From the NCBI RefSeq assembly GCF_039555335.1, contig NC_092637.1:7832038-7896037 (forward strand): DNA of 64,000 nucleotides, written 5' to 3'. Positions within the stretch are counted from its first letter, which is position 1. Every line of letters starts with the position of its first letter. The notes under the pieces are model-generated. The model searched no databases. It was not told the DNA's origin and was given only the letters and a program-made list of their open reading frames with translations. Both the position numbers and the translations under genes were made by a program. Shown in pieces: positions 48,501 to 58,545 of the stretch. The stretch is from Amphiura filiformis (lineage: Eukaryota > Echinodermata > Ophiuroidea > Amphilepidida > Amphiuridae).

Positions 48501-51500
48501 CTGGAATTTCTTGAAAAAGATTCTCCCCACTTACCACTGGCTGTTCTAGTCTAAAGAATGCTAACTGGCACGACTTGTTGAGTAAGTTGGCAAAACATAT
48601 AAAGGCGTCTGACGGATCCAAATAGAGTAGAAATATGGCCGCTATGAATGACATGCCTTGTACATAACCAACATCAGGCCGATAACAGGCATAGGCACCG
48701 AGTACACTGTGTAGGAGGTCATAGTATGGTCCACCCTGCAATGAATATTATCAAGAAATATCATGGTTATACATGGCATAGGGGGTAGGATGGTAGCAGC
48801 CATCCATGCACCTTATCAAAGTTTGACACACGCAAGAAGAAGAATCCAAAAGATACACTATTCTCCTCTGCACGAGTGACACATGAGCATTGAGGAGCAG
48901 GGTTGTGGCCAGCCTAAATTTGGTGGCGGGTAATTTACTTACAAGGAAACGCCCGTTTGGGACATGTGTTGTGCTGGTCGGAGGGAAGCTTACGGAAACT
49001 TATTTTGATTGAGTGCCTGTCAGCAACTGCTAGTGGCGGGTAGTCACAACTCTGATTAGAGGTTCATACTCTTCTAGTCTGATATCTTTGATACCAACAA
49101 ATCGAGGTTGTAGTGCAAGAAAGTCTTATCTGCAATAGCTGCCAGGTGTTATATGTGCACAAGATAGAATGTAGAAATGGTCAAATTGCCTATATGGCAG
49201 CTATTGCTGATAGGTCTTTCTTGCACCAAAACCTAGACATATTAAGTTGAGAAGTGGCATAATGGTATGTCTTGTATACTGACAATATCTACAGAGCAGG
49301 CAACAATCAGAATGGAGCTTTGCAAATAATTCACCCCAATTTATTTGCGTGGTGAAATTAATCTAACAATGTTGCTGGTTGGTCCAATTGATAATGAAAA
49401 CTTCTTTTTGGCCAATCGGCAGGTAGTTCTCATGGGGTTAAAAAAAACCAAAAACCAATCACAATAGAGTAACTTACCTTTTGATAAATACAAAGCTGTG
49501 GAAATGTGCGTGCTACATCCAACTGTATAACTTCAACACTTGCCTCACGACTAGCTGCATGAACTGAAAGAGAGTAATGTAATCAATGCTACGTTAGAAT
49601 AGTTATATTGGGTACAAATATTTCACTATGATTAGCATGGATTGGTCCATCGCTAGGACCTATGTGGGGGAATGACGTGCAGGACTACTACTATGTGGAC
49701 TTACCCCTCACAAGTAGATTTTTTTATCATTTTCATTCCAAAATTTTTACAATTTTGTGAGTTTTTCTTACAAATTTGGACATTTTGGGCATCTTTTGAG
49801 TATCAACCCTATCCGAGGAGGCTTCTTTGGCGGAGGGAAGGAAAGAAGGAAGGTTTTGAATCCTGACCCCTCGGTTGCTAGACACACGGATAGCCATGCC
49901 ATAAGCCTTTTTGAAGTATGGCGGGCACAAAAGGAGAGGGTGTACTTTGGTTTGAGTAAACTTTTGTCAGCTGAGAAAGCATACAAATGTTTACTCAAAC
50001 CAAAGTATGCCTTCTCCTTTTGTGCCCGCCATACTTCAAAAAGGCTTATGGGGATTACCTTGGCCGGCCAAGCTTGCTGTGCCCATATGTGATTTCACAT
50101 GATGACGCAATCGCATCACATGGAATACTATTCACATGGAACACAGTTTTTTGGAATATTTTTAGTATGATGTCGGCAAACTCCCCTCCATTTTGAAACA
50201 AATTGAAGGCGTACTCCTCAGCAAATAATATAATATTACTTTAACATTATTTTCATCCTGCTTTCCCAGCTTCACATGAAAATATAATATTTCTAAGGGA
50301 GAAATGAATAATCATGTTATTATGTTCTCAAGCAATCCGGCTGACTTTGTTGTATATATTTTGTTTCACTTTGTATTATTGTTTGAGCACTACTGTCCCC
50401 CAACCTGCTTATGCTGTGTGGCTTACCTTCTTCGCAATCATCTGTGTCTGGTTCACTAAAAACTTTGATTCGATCTTTGGCTCTCGCAAGAAAGATTTCA
50501 AACAATTCTGAAAGATAAAAATAAATATGGACACTTAGTACAGTGTGGGAGATTAAGGTCATATCTTCCATAGGGGTTGTATGGATTTCAACTGGAGCAG
50601 ACGACACCGAATGGTTGTTCCCTTTTAAGTTAACTTTTTATTACTTCCGTAGTCAAGGTACATGCTGATGAATTACAATCACATAGAAGTGACAAGCTCC
50701 ATTTGAAATTCACACTACCTGTGTAGAAGATTAAGGTCATGTCTTCGATAGGTGTATGGATTTCAACTGGAATAACCCATTTTGGAGCAGATAACACTGA
50801 ATGGATGGCTCCATTTGAAATTCACACTCCCTGTGTAGAAGAGTAAGGTCATGTCTACCATAGGGGGTGTATGGATTTCTACTGAATAACCCATTTTGGA
50901 GCAGTCAACACTGAATGGGTGGCTCCATTTGAAATTCATACTCCCTGTGTAGAAGATTAAGGTTATGTCTTTCATATAGGGGGGTGTATGGATTTCTACT
51001 GGAATAACCCATTTTGGAGCAGTCAGCACTGAATGGATGGCTCCATTTGAAATTCACACTCCCTGTGTAGAAGAGTAAGGTCATGTCTACCATAGGGGGT
51101 GTATGGATTTCAACTGGAATAAATCATTTTGGAGCAGTCAACACGGAATGGGTGGCTCCATTTGAAATTCACACTCCCTGTGTAGAAGATTAAGGTCATG
51201 TCTTCCATTGGGGGTGTATGGATTTCAACTGGAATAACCCATTTATTCTCCACTTACCATGTGTGATATTGAGTTCATTTCCTATGGCCAACAACCAGAC
51301 TTTTCCTCTGACACTGGGTGGAATGCCTTGCCACCAGATATCCTTGGTTCTCTTGTTTGATTTGCTACAAAAGTAAACGATTCAGAAGAAGAGGTTGATT
51401 TGTGTTGGAACAATGAAGTTATTATCAAGTCATGTCAAGGTTACTAAAACAAAGGGCAAATTTAGTAAGACCTTGGATTCCTTTTACTCTACTCAAAGGC

Positions 51501-54438
51501 AGGTTATTTATAAAACATCAATTTTTTCCACTTTATGATTTTCACAGTACTTTATAGATTTTTGGAAGTGGTTCAGCAGCAGTTTCAACAACTCTGTCTG
51601 TCTGCATTTACCTTTGTACTGAAGCCATTAACCGTTGTTAAACGATGTGAATCCACACTTGCACAGTAGCGTATATGCGAACGCAAGTTAAAATAAGCAC
51701 ACATACGCATTAGATGATCGTATAAAATTCATCATGCCTGCAACTTGTGAGCGTATACACAATATTGAATTCATTATTTTGGAGGAAGCTAAACATTGCG
51801 GTTTTATTCTGTAGTTTTATTGCTCATCAAATAAATCAACTTAACCCGATTGATCTTTTTGTAATATTGAGCAGCAATGACTAACTGACATTCCTCATGA
51901 ATAATCATGCAAATTAGATGATCTTTACTTTGTTTTTGTTGGATTTAATCATGTTACACAGTAGTTCATCAGAAGCAACTCTGCCCCTGATGCATGAACT
52001 TATTTTTATACCACTTGGGCAGCTAAATTTGCCTTCGAGATATAAATAAATGCGTCTGTCAGTCCGTCATTAGGATCTACAACATGCCCATCTTCAGGGC
52101 ACATTTCTTTAACCCCAATACATTTGTACATTCTTTGAATAACCTTTGAAAATTTGGGTACATAAACTCATACTCTGCAACTTGAGGTCAAATTTTGCAT
52201 TAATACCGTTTAATTGAGGTTATTGAACTATGCCATTGGGATGAGGCTATTGTGGTCTATAGTGCGTGTGGGTGCATTGTTGTTAATTTTTGATGAACAA
52301 CTGTGTAACATGATTGAATCCCTAATTCAATCTACACAGCAATCTATTGATCACAGCGTGTGACAAATTATGTTCCATCATTAAAATTATGTGCATGGTA
52401 CAGTTTACAAATTCTATTTTAAGATTTGAATATTGCTTGTGCTGTAAACATTGTATATGTGCAGACGTCCATCAAAAATGGGCTGTCATGTTGGCATTTT
52501 CACCTTTTGAGATATTGTACACCAGGAACTGAGTTTTGAAAAAACCTGGTGTGCTGCAAACTGCACACCTGGTTAAGCCGAGGTGTGCTCTTCATGAGCG
52601 ATACTGAGTGTGATTCCTTTGATATTGGGATCTCGACAAATAGCATTGAGGTGTTTCCTGCACACCTTACACCAAATCTTCTCAACCATTGCGATGCCAT
52701 CCCAAGTAACAGCATCGTAACCATAAACATGCAAGAGATTCCACTCTTTACATGTTTAAAGTTTCACTGCGTTTTACAATGTAATTGTATTTTCATTATT
52801 TTTTAGCTTGATTGTTGTTGATTTGAAACATTTATTCACCCAAAATATAGGCGAGCGATTAATCGCACTTCTCAACATCAATTTAGGTGTGCGATGGTGC
52901 ATGTCTTAAAACCCAGTCTCTGGTACCCACATTACAAACTCATCAAAAGGTCAAGCTTACATTGTTTCCCAATTTGGTAGTAATTCAGACTGCCATACAT
53001 TGAGGGCGCTTTGCACACTGTTCTCAAACTTGATCTGCTCAGCCATCTGCTTCATCTTCAGCTTGTATACCTTCATTTCTGAAAGAAGTAAACAATGTAA
53101 CAGAGAATATTAGCACAAAGTATAACTTCAAAGCTTTCGTTTTGACCAAATTTTTAGCCTTTTTTATATTTAACCCTGACGTCCCACTGCGGCCCAGGCA
53201 CTCTTTGGATAAGGGAAGGAAAGAAGAAAGAAGATGAAGAGAAAAATTGTTTTTTTTTGGGTGCAGTTTTGAACCTCGGACCCCTTGGGTGCTAGCATGC
53301 CACAGGATGCACCTTGGATGGCCAAGCTTTCCGTGCCCATATGTGATGCAATCAAGCAAAATGAGTCGGATGGCGGTAGTATTGATTTTGAGATATAGCG
53401 AATAATAGTATTCAACTTCATCCGAATTATGACGGGGTTTACAGTAAACTAAAGCTCTGAGAATGCCTTATGTAATAAAATTGACAACTGGATTTTGATT
53501 TTCATTGACATCAGACTCATTTTGCTTGATCGCATCATAAATTATGTGTTTCAATAGAATAATTCAAGCTTTTTGATGAAAATAGCTCAGTTAGGAACTA
53601 TGGGACGGTCAGTGAGACAAGGACAAGCGAACAATCTTTTTTTTGGCCTCACCATCAGCTCAAGTGATTTATGTACAATGTAAGTGTTAGCCTATTATAT
53701 AATTGAACACCGAATTAAAAAGACTAGTTTGCATCTGACGTCAGAGCAAAGGCGCAAAGTGATTGGTTGCTGACCTGCGCAGTACGGTATTTTTGGTCTG
53801 GTTGACAGGACGTAATACGCAAACTAGTCTTTTTAAATTCAACTGCCTTGTTTACAATAACAGGAACATAGTATACAAATAAAACATGTTTTGAGGGAAA
53901 GTAGTGGAACTAATGATCTGAGGTGTTGGGTTGATTTTGACTACATGCTTCCTGATGCACCTGAGGAAGGAAGCCAAACTCAGCCAACACACTCAAAACA
54001 TGTTGTATTTGTATTACTATACCTCATAAATATGTTCCCTATCACAGATATATACCAGGCACAAAAATGAAACTCATCAGTTATAAGTCATACTTGCTGT
54101 TCAACAACCTGATAATTTTAGATTATTCTGAAATATACATTTTGTTAAGTAGACTTTGCTTTCTCATTTGACACCCTGTGAGTGAAAATCGAGCAAGAAC
54201 TGACCAATTTTAATGATTCAATTGTGCCTGTTATATTGTGTGCTTTATTGACTGGCCCATGGTGCTTGTGTGCAATACAACGATGCGTTCCCATTGAAAA
54301 TTGTTTCAGTCACCCCCTTGATAAAATCCGCTGCACTGATTCTTTTCTTAGTTACCTTTCTTCTTGGCTTCTTTAACCATCTGTTCATATTCTTCTTTGT
54401 GCTTGAGCGCCTCCTCAGGATTCTTGGCAGGTAAATGT
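42337..54438 (-). CDS. TBC1D12: TBC-domain RabGAP, TBC1D12/TBC1D14 type (3' nine coding exons)
   Basis: Rab GTPase-activating protein; vertebrate TBC1D12 and TBC1D14 act on RAB11-positive recycling endosomes and in autophagy. Nine exons at 54438-54356, 53078-52961, 51364-51258, 50507-50427, 49563-49478, 48735-48535, 47708-47599, 47017-46914 and 42536-42337 join with matching phases and GT/AG borders into 362 residues. A basic coiled-coil lead ([15 protein letters not shown]) is followed by LPNWET, then the TBC domain with the arginine finger in [11 protein letters not shown] and the glutamine finger in GYVQGMSF. Both catalytic fingers are present. Wording such as [14 protein letters not shown] and LPEDI is closer to my memory of TBC1D12 than of TBC1D14. 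The family's long N-terminal region lies upstream and is not identified. Introns are packed with MITEs, and the last holds a LINE. Confidence 0.9.
42742..43096. mobile_element. 355-bp TTAA-type MITE (GTACTACACCCCTG family), copy 2
   Basis: Same palindrome as 26163-26514, with a damaged left end. TTAA at 42738-42741 and 43097-43100. It lies in the last RabGAP intron and abuts the LINE. Confidence 0.8.
43101..45870 (+). mobile_element. CR1/L2-like non-LTR retrotransposon, decayed
   Basis: A 5'-truncated LINE in the last intron of the RabGAP gene, opposite in strand. It carries the end of an endonuclease, a reverse transcriptase and a C-terminal domain over at least four frames. It ends in a short TGAAA-rich tail (about 45835-45875), as in CR1/L2-type elements. 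The clade call is by memory of the C-terminal motifs. Confidence 0.8.
43219..45648 (+). pseudogene. LINE endonuclease-reverse transcriptase, frameshifted
   Basis: Segments: 43219-43461 ends an AP-like endonuclease (GDFNIDLL and ISDHFP); about 43470-44465 gives the linker and RT entry (NYRPVSLLP); 44480-45136 gives RT core motifs [14 protein letters not shown] and [13 protein letters not shown], where GVPQG is usual; 45133-45648 gives the C-terminal domain. The catalytic FADD box is gone. Where it should be (about 44811-44840) there is a run of about 16 T that encodes phenylalanines before TTILYSH. With frameshifts near 43465, 44470 and 45130 the copy cannot encode an active enzyme. Confidence 0.85.
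46035..46888. mobile_element. Palindromic 187-bp MITE split by a TTAA element
   Basis: Left part 46035-46090 (ATTCCAGTTGAAATCC..GACATGACCTTAA), right part 46751-46888 (TTAAGCTTCAACATAGGG..CAACTGGAATAG). The TTAA in the arm was the target. Confidence 0.85.
46091..46750. mobile_element. 660-bp TTAA-type MITE, copy 2
   Basis: Flanked by TTAA at 46087-46090 and 46751-46754. Nearly identical to 34902-35562, so it is fairly recent. Confidence 0.9.
46914..47017 (-). CDS. TBC1D12: TBC1D12/14-like exon h
   Basis: Acceptor TTTATGTCAG, donor GTAAGG. Encodes [20 protein letters not shown] and [14 protein letters not shown], one of the most conserved TBC segments. Confidence 0.94.
47599..47708 (-). CDS. 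TBC1D12: TBC1D12/14-like exon g
   Basis: Acceptor GACCCACAG, donor GTAAGA. Encodes [20 protein letters not shown] and [10 protein letters not shown], matching the family's YF..FE.FF..NL..LF.HF and LTPDIYLIDW. Confidence 0.93.
47790..48295. repeat. Intronic tandem repeat carrying copies of the exon f end
   Basis: Two ~215-bp units (from about 47810 and 48020), sharing GATGTTTAGGAGTGC and AGTGATGGCTCTTGCACAGC, plus a partial third (about 48230-48295). Read on the minus strand, each carries a version of the last ~20 bp of exon f (TTAGAACAGCC.GTG). Two keep the GTAAGTG donor; the third has ATAAGT. Confidence 0.75.
48535..48735 (-). CDS. TBC1D12: TBC1D12/14-like exon f (glutamine finger)
   Basis: Acceptor ATTCATTGCAG, donor GTAAGT, phase 0 at both ends, 67 codons. 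Encodes [28 protein letters not shown] and [19 protein letters not shown]. The Q of YVQGM is the catalytic glutamine finger. Degenerate copies of its last ~26 bp plus the donor occur downstream in the next intron. Confidence 0.95.
49478..49563 (-). CDS. TBC1D12: TBC1D12/14-like exon e
   Basis: Acceptor CTCTTTCAG, donor GTAAGT. Encodes [19 protein letters not shown] and LCIYQK, a conserved TBC-domain helix (D..RTFP). Confidence 0.92.
49800..50095 (-). mobile_element. tRNA-derived SINE split by a hairpin MITE
   Basis: Minus strand: CACATATGGGCACAGC and GGCCGGCCAAGG (50049-50095), then, past the hairpin, TGGCATGGCTATCC, GAGGGGTC and the B-box-like GGATTCAAAACC, then a CTTCCTTCTTTCCTTCC pyrimidine tract. 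The same order occurs at 53160-53345 and 61025-61160. Confidence 0.65.
49904..50046. mobile_element. 143-bp near-perfect hairpin MITE
   Basis: Arms of ~58 bp: AGCCTTTTTGAAGTATGGCG and its complement, with a short loop near 49962-49988. Flanked by TA (49902-49903, 50047-50048). Confidence 0.85.
50427..50507 (-). CDS. TBC1D12: TBC1D12/14-like exon d
   Basis: Acceptor ATCTTTCAG, donor GTAAGC. Encodes [16 protein letters not shown] followed by an acidic variable stretch ([10 protein letters not shown]). Confidence 0.9.
50740..51243. repeat. ~116-bp tandem array derived from the palindromic MITE
   Basis: TTTTGGAGCAG recurs at about 50780, 50894, 51012 and 51127. Each unit holds the right arm of the palindromic MITE. 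The array ends ~15 bp from exon c. Confidence 0.85.
51258..51364 (-). CDS. TBC1D12: TBC1D12/14-like exon c (arginine finger)
   Basis: Acceptor ACTTTTGTAG, donor GTAAGT. Encodes [16 protein letters not shown] and [10 protein letters not shown]. The arginine of PPSVRG is the catalytic arginine finger. A tandem MITE array ends about 15 bp past its donor. Confidence 0.93.
51365..52960. other. RabGAP intron; no other gene seen
   Basis: Intron between exons b and c. A possible hAT-like element with imperfect ends (ACCAGGAACTGAGTTTT and AAAACCCAGTCTCTGGT) spans about 52520-52925; I could not settle its target duplication. Confidence 0.4.
52961..53078 (-). CDS. TBC1D12: TBC1D12/14-like exon b
   Basis: Acceptor TTCTTTCAG, donor GTAAGC. 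Encodes the rest of the charged helix ([17 protein letters not shown]) and [10 protein letters not shown], the conserved entry to the TBC domain. Confidence 0.9.
53160..53345 (-). mobile_element. tRNA-derived SINE
   Basis: Minus strand A-box-like TTGGCCATCCAAGGTGC, then GGGGTCCGAGGTTCAAAAC (B-box-like), then a CTTCTTTCTTCTTTCCTTCC tract. It lies between RabGAP exons a and b. Confidence 0.65.
53719..53832. mobile_element. 114-bp TTAA-type MITE
   Basis: Ends AAAGACTAGTTTGC and GCAAACTAGTCTTT between TTAA at 53715-53718 and 53833-53836. Confidence 0.75.
54356..54438 (-). CDS. TBC1D12: TBC1D12/14-like exon a (coiled-coil lead)
   Basis: Acceptor TTCTTGTAG, donor GTAACT. Encodes [19 protein letters not shown] and MVKEAKKK. 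The family shows LPAKP.EEA.KH at this place. It is the first exon I can place with confidence. Confidence 0.85.
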
Positions 54439-54951
54439 CTACAAGAATAAAGAAAGAAAGAAACAAAAATCATAAATTTCATTGTTCTTTATTTGTGTTT
54501 TGATTCCTGCTGTACTGTGGTTCGCCTCAAGTTCGGTAGTGACGTAGGTGCGTATTTCGATGTGAACCGTACACGTAAAGTTAAACGCGTAGAGCATACA
54601 AGCACACGTCCAAAGGTAGTTTGTCCGCACGCTTGTGGCGCAACCACGAAAAAGCATTGACTATCGAAAGTGAACCACAGTATAGGTGCTCTGTCAAAAT
54701 CACAGAAACTTACAAATTCAACAAATATATACAGTACTAATGTTTTATTGTTTATTTTTTGGATTAAAAAATTAACCTGTTTCTCAAATGAAACATAACT
54801 AATCCCAATCCTCCTTAAGCTTTAGTTAGCATTAACTGGCAATAAAAGTCAACATTTTAATATTTTGGCAATTTGAGGGGAAATGGGCCAAAAACATGCA
54901 AATTTGCATGTTTTCTTACATGCAATCACACAGGCCTGTCCTTACAAATAA

Positions 54952-55357
54952 GGCCAAAAAAAAAAGTTGTTTGTTTGTCCTCCACCGCCCGATCCTCAGA
55001 TGAAGGCCTGACCAATATTTTTTTTTTCAATTTTTTTTTTATATAAATATGAGTAAAATTCAATTTTTTTTTCCAGATTTGGAGTATCTCTGGACCTCTT
55101 TCATGGTTGAAAATTAAAAAAGTCCACCAAATAATTAAAAGACTATGACATGAACACAAATTATAACTTTATCTGCATATTAAAGAAACAAAATGGTTTT
55201 TTTTAAGTCACCATGAATGATTTTAGCATTTAGCTCTAGCAAGGTCCAGAAATACGCCAAATCCGAAAAAAAAAATTAAAAAAAAAAAAAATCCGCCCGC
55301 CCGCACGTCCTCTTTCAAAGCTGTGGAGGACAAACAAACAATTATTTTTTTTTGGCC
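54952..55357. mobile_element. 406-bp Harbinger-type MITE
   Basis: Ends GGCCAAAAAAAAAAGTTGTT and inverse, with GTTTGTCCTCCAC and GTGGAGGACAAAC arms. 3-bp duplication TAA at 54949-54951 and 55358-55360. Confidence 0.8.
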
Positions 55358-55384
55358 TAAGTGTGTGAAGATGTGTGTAAAGAT

Positions 55385-55560
55385 TGGGGTATTCCAGTAA
55401 AAATCCAAAAGACGATGACCTTTATCTTCTACACATGGAGTGTGAATTTCAAATGGGGTTACCTGAATAGGTGACTCCATTTAAAATCTACACTCCTTGT
55501 GTACAAAATCAAGGTCATGTCTTCCATAGGGGGTGTAAGGATTTTAACTGGAATAGCCCG
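55385..55560. mobile_element. Palindromic 187-bp MITE
   Basis: GGGGTATTCCAGTAAAAATC start and ATTTTAACTGGAATAGCC end, arms intact. Confidence 0.75.
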
Positions 55561-57600
55561 TTTGTAAATTCGTCAGTTGCATTACATACTGGAGCAGATC
55601 TGAACATTTGGATAAAATCCATAGTGATGGATGTTGCGATTTCACGAAAAATGGTTATTCTATAGTGACGGATAACTTTGGTAATCTATGTGACATGAAC
55701 GATTTACACAATTTTAATCTTTTGAAATTAACTTTCAAATGTCTACTTTTAATAGAGACACGAATTGCTGAACATTAATGGCAAGTTTATAATCTATGCC
55801 CAATACAATTCACCTACTCAACGTTTTCACTATGTCCGTTTCTTGATAAATTTGCGATTGACATCCATCGCTATGTAAAACTACCCGGTTATGACATCCA
55901 TCACTATGCAGTATGCAATGCACCCAAACATATTGCAACAATGCAAGCAATAGCACTGTGCATCATCACAAAACTTGGCAATTAAACCTCAATAGTAGAT
56001 GACGGCTGATCAATTCACTAAACCTACAAAAAATCACGTTCTTAACATGTTACTATGGTAACGCTGTGCATGGACTACAAGTGCAAAACACATTACACTT
56101 TCTTGGTAAAGTCAGAAAACAGAAGTCGGGTTAAACCAAATTGTCAGCCAAAAGGTTTTATCACCATGGTAACTGATAAAAAATAGACCTAGATCGCTGA
56201 CAAGTATGTCACTTGAAATGTCAAGCATTACAATATGCAGATACTTTGATGAGATATTGTTGAAAACACATTTGACATGTATTATTCAATATCAACACAA
56301 CAACAACAAAGCAATTCCCATCATGCTTCACTTCATAGGCTGAGCTGGATTGATATCTTTAGCTGTTCTTTTAATTTCTACGTAAATATGTATTGTGTTT
56401 GGGCCTGGTCTAGGCGAATTTGGCTGAATAGCAAATGTGTTAACTAAGGTTTGCCTCTCATACCTATATAGAATGCACGGGTACCGGACTACCCGCATCA
56501 TTTAGGGATAGGGATATCCAATAACGTCCTAATGATAAATGAATGAAGATACTAAGTTACAAATGTACAGTTAAACAACACTCAGCATGATTGAGGGTTC
56601 ATACCACTAAAAGTTTATCACGCCTATAGTCCCAACTTTGCATACAAATTGTGCAAAATCGGTTGCAATATTAACAATTTTAGTGTTGAAAATCATGTTT
56701 TACTAGAACTTGTGAATGTGATCTCTTCTAAATCATTTGAAAAGAAAACGCAAAAATTTGAGGGATGTTTACGATGACGAGCGCATGAACACACGAGGTC
56801 AAAACGCGGTTAGCAGTCGGACGTAAACACGGGAAAATCAGGCCTTTTTATATAGCGGTAATTTTCTCAAAAAGTAGACCTAAAACGTTATGTCATTTTC
56901 AGATATGTTATGCAGAAATTTGTTCTGATTAAGATGATATCAAATATGTATTTCAAAGCAAGACGTAACTCGACTTATGGCCTAAAACATGACCCCTATT
57001 TTGCACGTAAAGTCTATGGAAAGCTATTTTGTGTTATGTACTCTTGATAATCATAGTTCATCACATGACATAGTGATGTATGGTAAGGGAAACTGTGAAA
57101 CTGCATTTCGGACAAACGGAAATTTTTAGAAAATGCTAATTTGTAATTTAAGTTTGTTTTTGTGTTGTTGCATAAATTCCAAATTTACTGTATAAAACTG
57201 TTCAAGTGTTCACTTTTAAAGCACCCTCATGTATGAAAGTCAGCGCTATGCAAAATCGCTTTTCACAAGCGATATTTGCCCCATAGAAAGAGATGGTCTT
57301 TGGATTCACACAAAGTATTACACCACAATCATACAATTTCACAGTCATGACCAGGTCTGGAAAAAATAGGCAATTCGGCATTTGGAAAATTTGGGCATTT
57401 GGAAAATTTGGAGGGAAATTTTGCTTTTCTGGATGAAGAAATACATAAGAAATGTTGGGAAATACTGCTTTGTTGGAGGGAAATTGATCTATCTTGCCAG
57501 GAAATAATAATTTTGTCCAGGCCTGGTCATGACCAAAATAAACGATGCGTTTGGGGCTTGAGCAAACTGATGTAAATGAAAATATTGAGAGAGAACAAAA
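55561..57600. other. No gene recognised
   Basis: Largest stretch without a recognised repeat. I see no conserved exon or RNA gene. It may be intron or upstream sequence of the RabGAP gene. Confidence 0.4.
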
Positions 57601-57601
57601 T

Positions 57602-57672
57602 CAGGACTTAGCGGGGATTAAACCCGGTTGCTGCATTACCGGTCCAGAGTCTTACCACTGCACTACCTGAGT
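57602..57672 (-). pseudogene. tRNA-like sequence (SINE head)
   Basis: Minus strand A-box-like TAGTGCAGTGGTAAGACTC (57667-57649) and B-box-like AACCGGGTTTAATCCCCGC (57629-57611), at the spacing of a tRNA internal promoter. The acceptor stem does not pair well, so a tRNA-derived SINE or pseudogene is more likely than a working tRNA. Confidence 0.6.
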
Positions 57673-58087
57673 TCATAGTCGGTACTCGGGCGATCACAAC
57701 TTAAGTCCTCATGATACAATGTAACTCTCTCACTGTGTCTCAGCGGCCAATTATATATCAAATAATGAAGAAGGAGGCGGCCTATATATGCTTTACCCCA
57801 GCAGGGTGTAGAAAATGCGAGACACAAATTAATATATGCGAGGATCGGAAATAAACAATGCAAGCCCGAGAAGTTATTAAATGAATAATAATTTCTCAGG
57901 CTTATAATATTGGCAGACAACTGATGAACTACCAACAGAAACAAGCAGGAGAAAGCATTTTTTTTTTAAATAATAAAATATGGATTATAATTACATATTG
58001 TACATGTACATGCAGCTTAAACTCAGAGAATGCACCTTTAAAGCCTGACAGAGCATCTAGCATTAAATTACATTTAGCCTTCGATCA

Positions 58088-58270
58088 TGGGCTATTCCAC
58101 TTGAAATCTATACACCTCCTGTAGAAGACATGACCTTAATATTCTACACAGGGGGTGTGAATTTCAAATGAGGGCTACCTGAATGGGTGAATCCATTTGA
58201 AATCTACACCCCTGTGTGGGAGATTTCGGTCATGTCTTCCATAGGGGGTGTATGACTTTCAACTGGAACA
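58088..58270. mobile_element. Palindromic 187-bp MITE, last copy
   Basis: GGGCTATTCCACTTGAAATC start and TTTCAACTGGAACAGCC end. Confidence 0.75.
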
Positions 58271-58393
58271 GCCGCATGTACACACAATATCGTAACACAA
58301 CTTGGATCTGTGCAATATACATGATTGTATAGGAAGTGATGCCAGCATCCCAGTTTAGTCATGCAATTCAGCTATTTGGAGATGGCTTGCCCA

Positions 58394-58545
58394 CAGTGGC
58401 GTAGCCAGGATTTTTGTGCGAGGGGGCAAAGCCAAATTTTTGTCTCCATTTAGGGGGCAAGGCCAGATTTTTGTTCCCAAATTTGTCAAATTTTGTTCTT
58501 TACCATCACCATTTTTTGTCCCTGATTTCCCTGGCTATACCACTG
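58394..58545. mobile_element. 152-bp hAT MITE
   Basis: Ends CAGTGGCGTAGCCAGG and CCTGGCTATACCACTG, duplication CTTGCCCA at 58386-58393 and 58546-58553. Confidence 0.85.

Noticed and set aside
57602-57672. Functional tRNA gene
   Set aside because: A- and B-box-like strings are present but the acceptor stem and anticodon arm do not fold convincingly, so it is listed as a tRNA-like SINE head.
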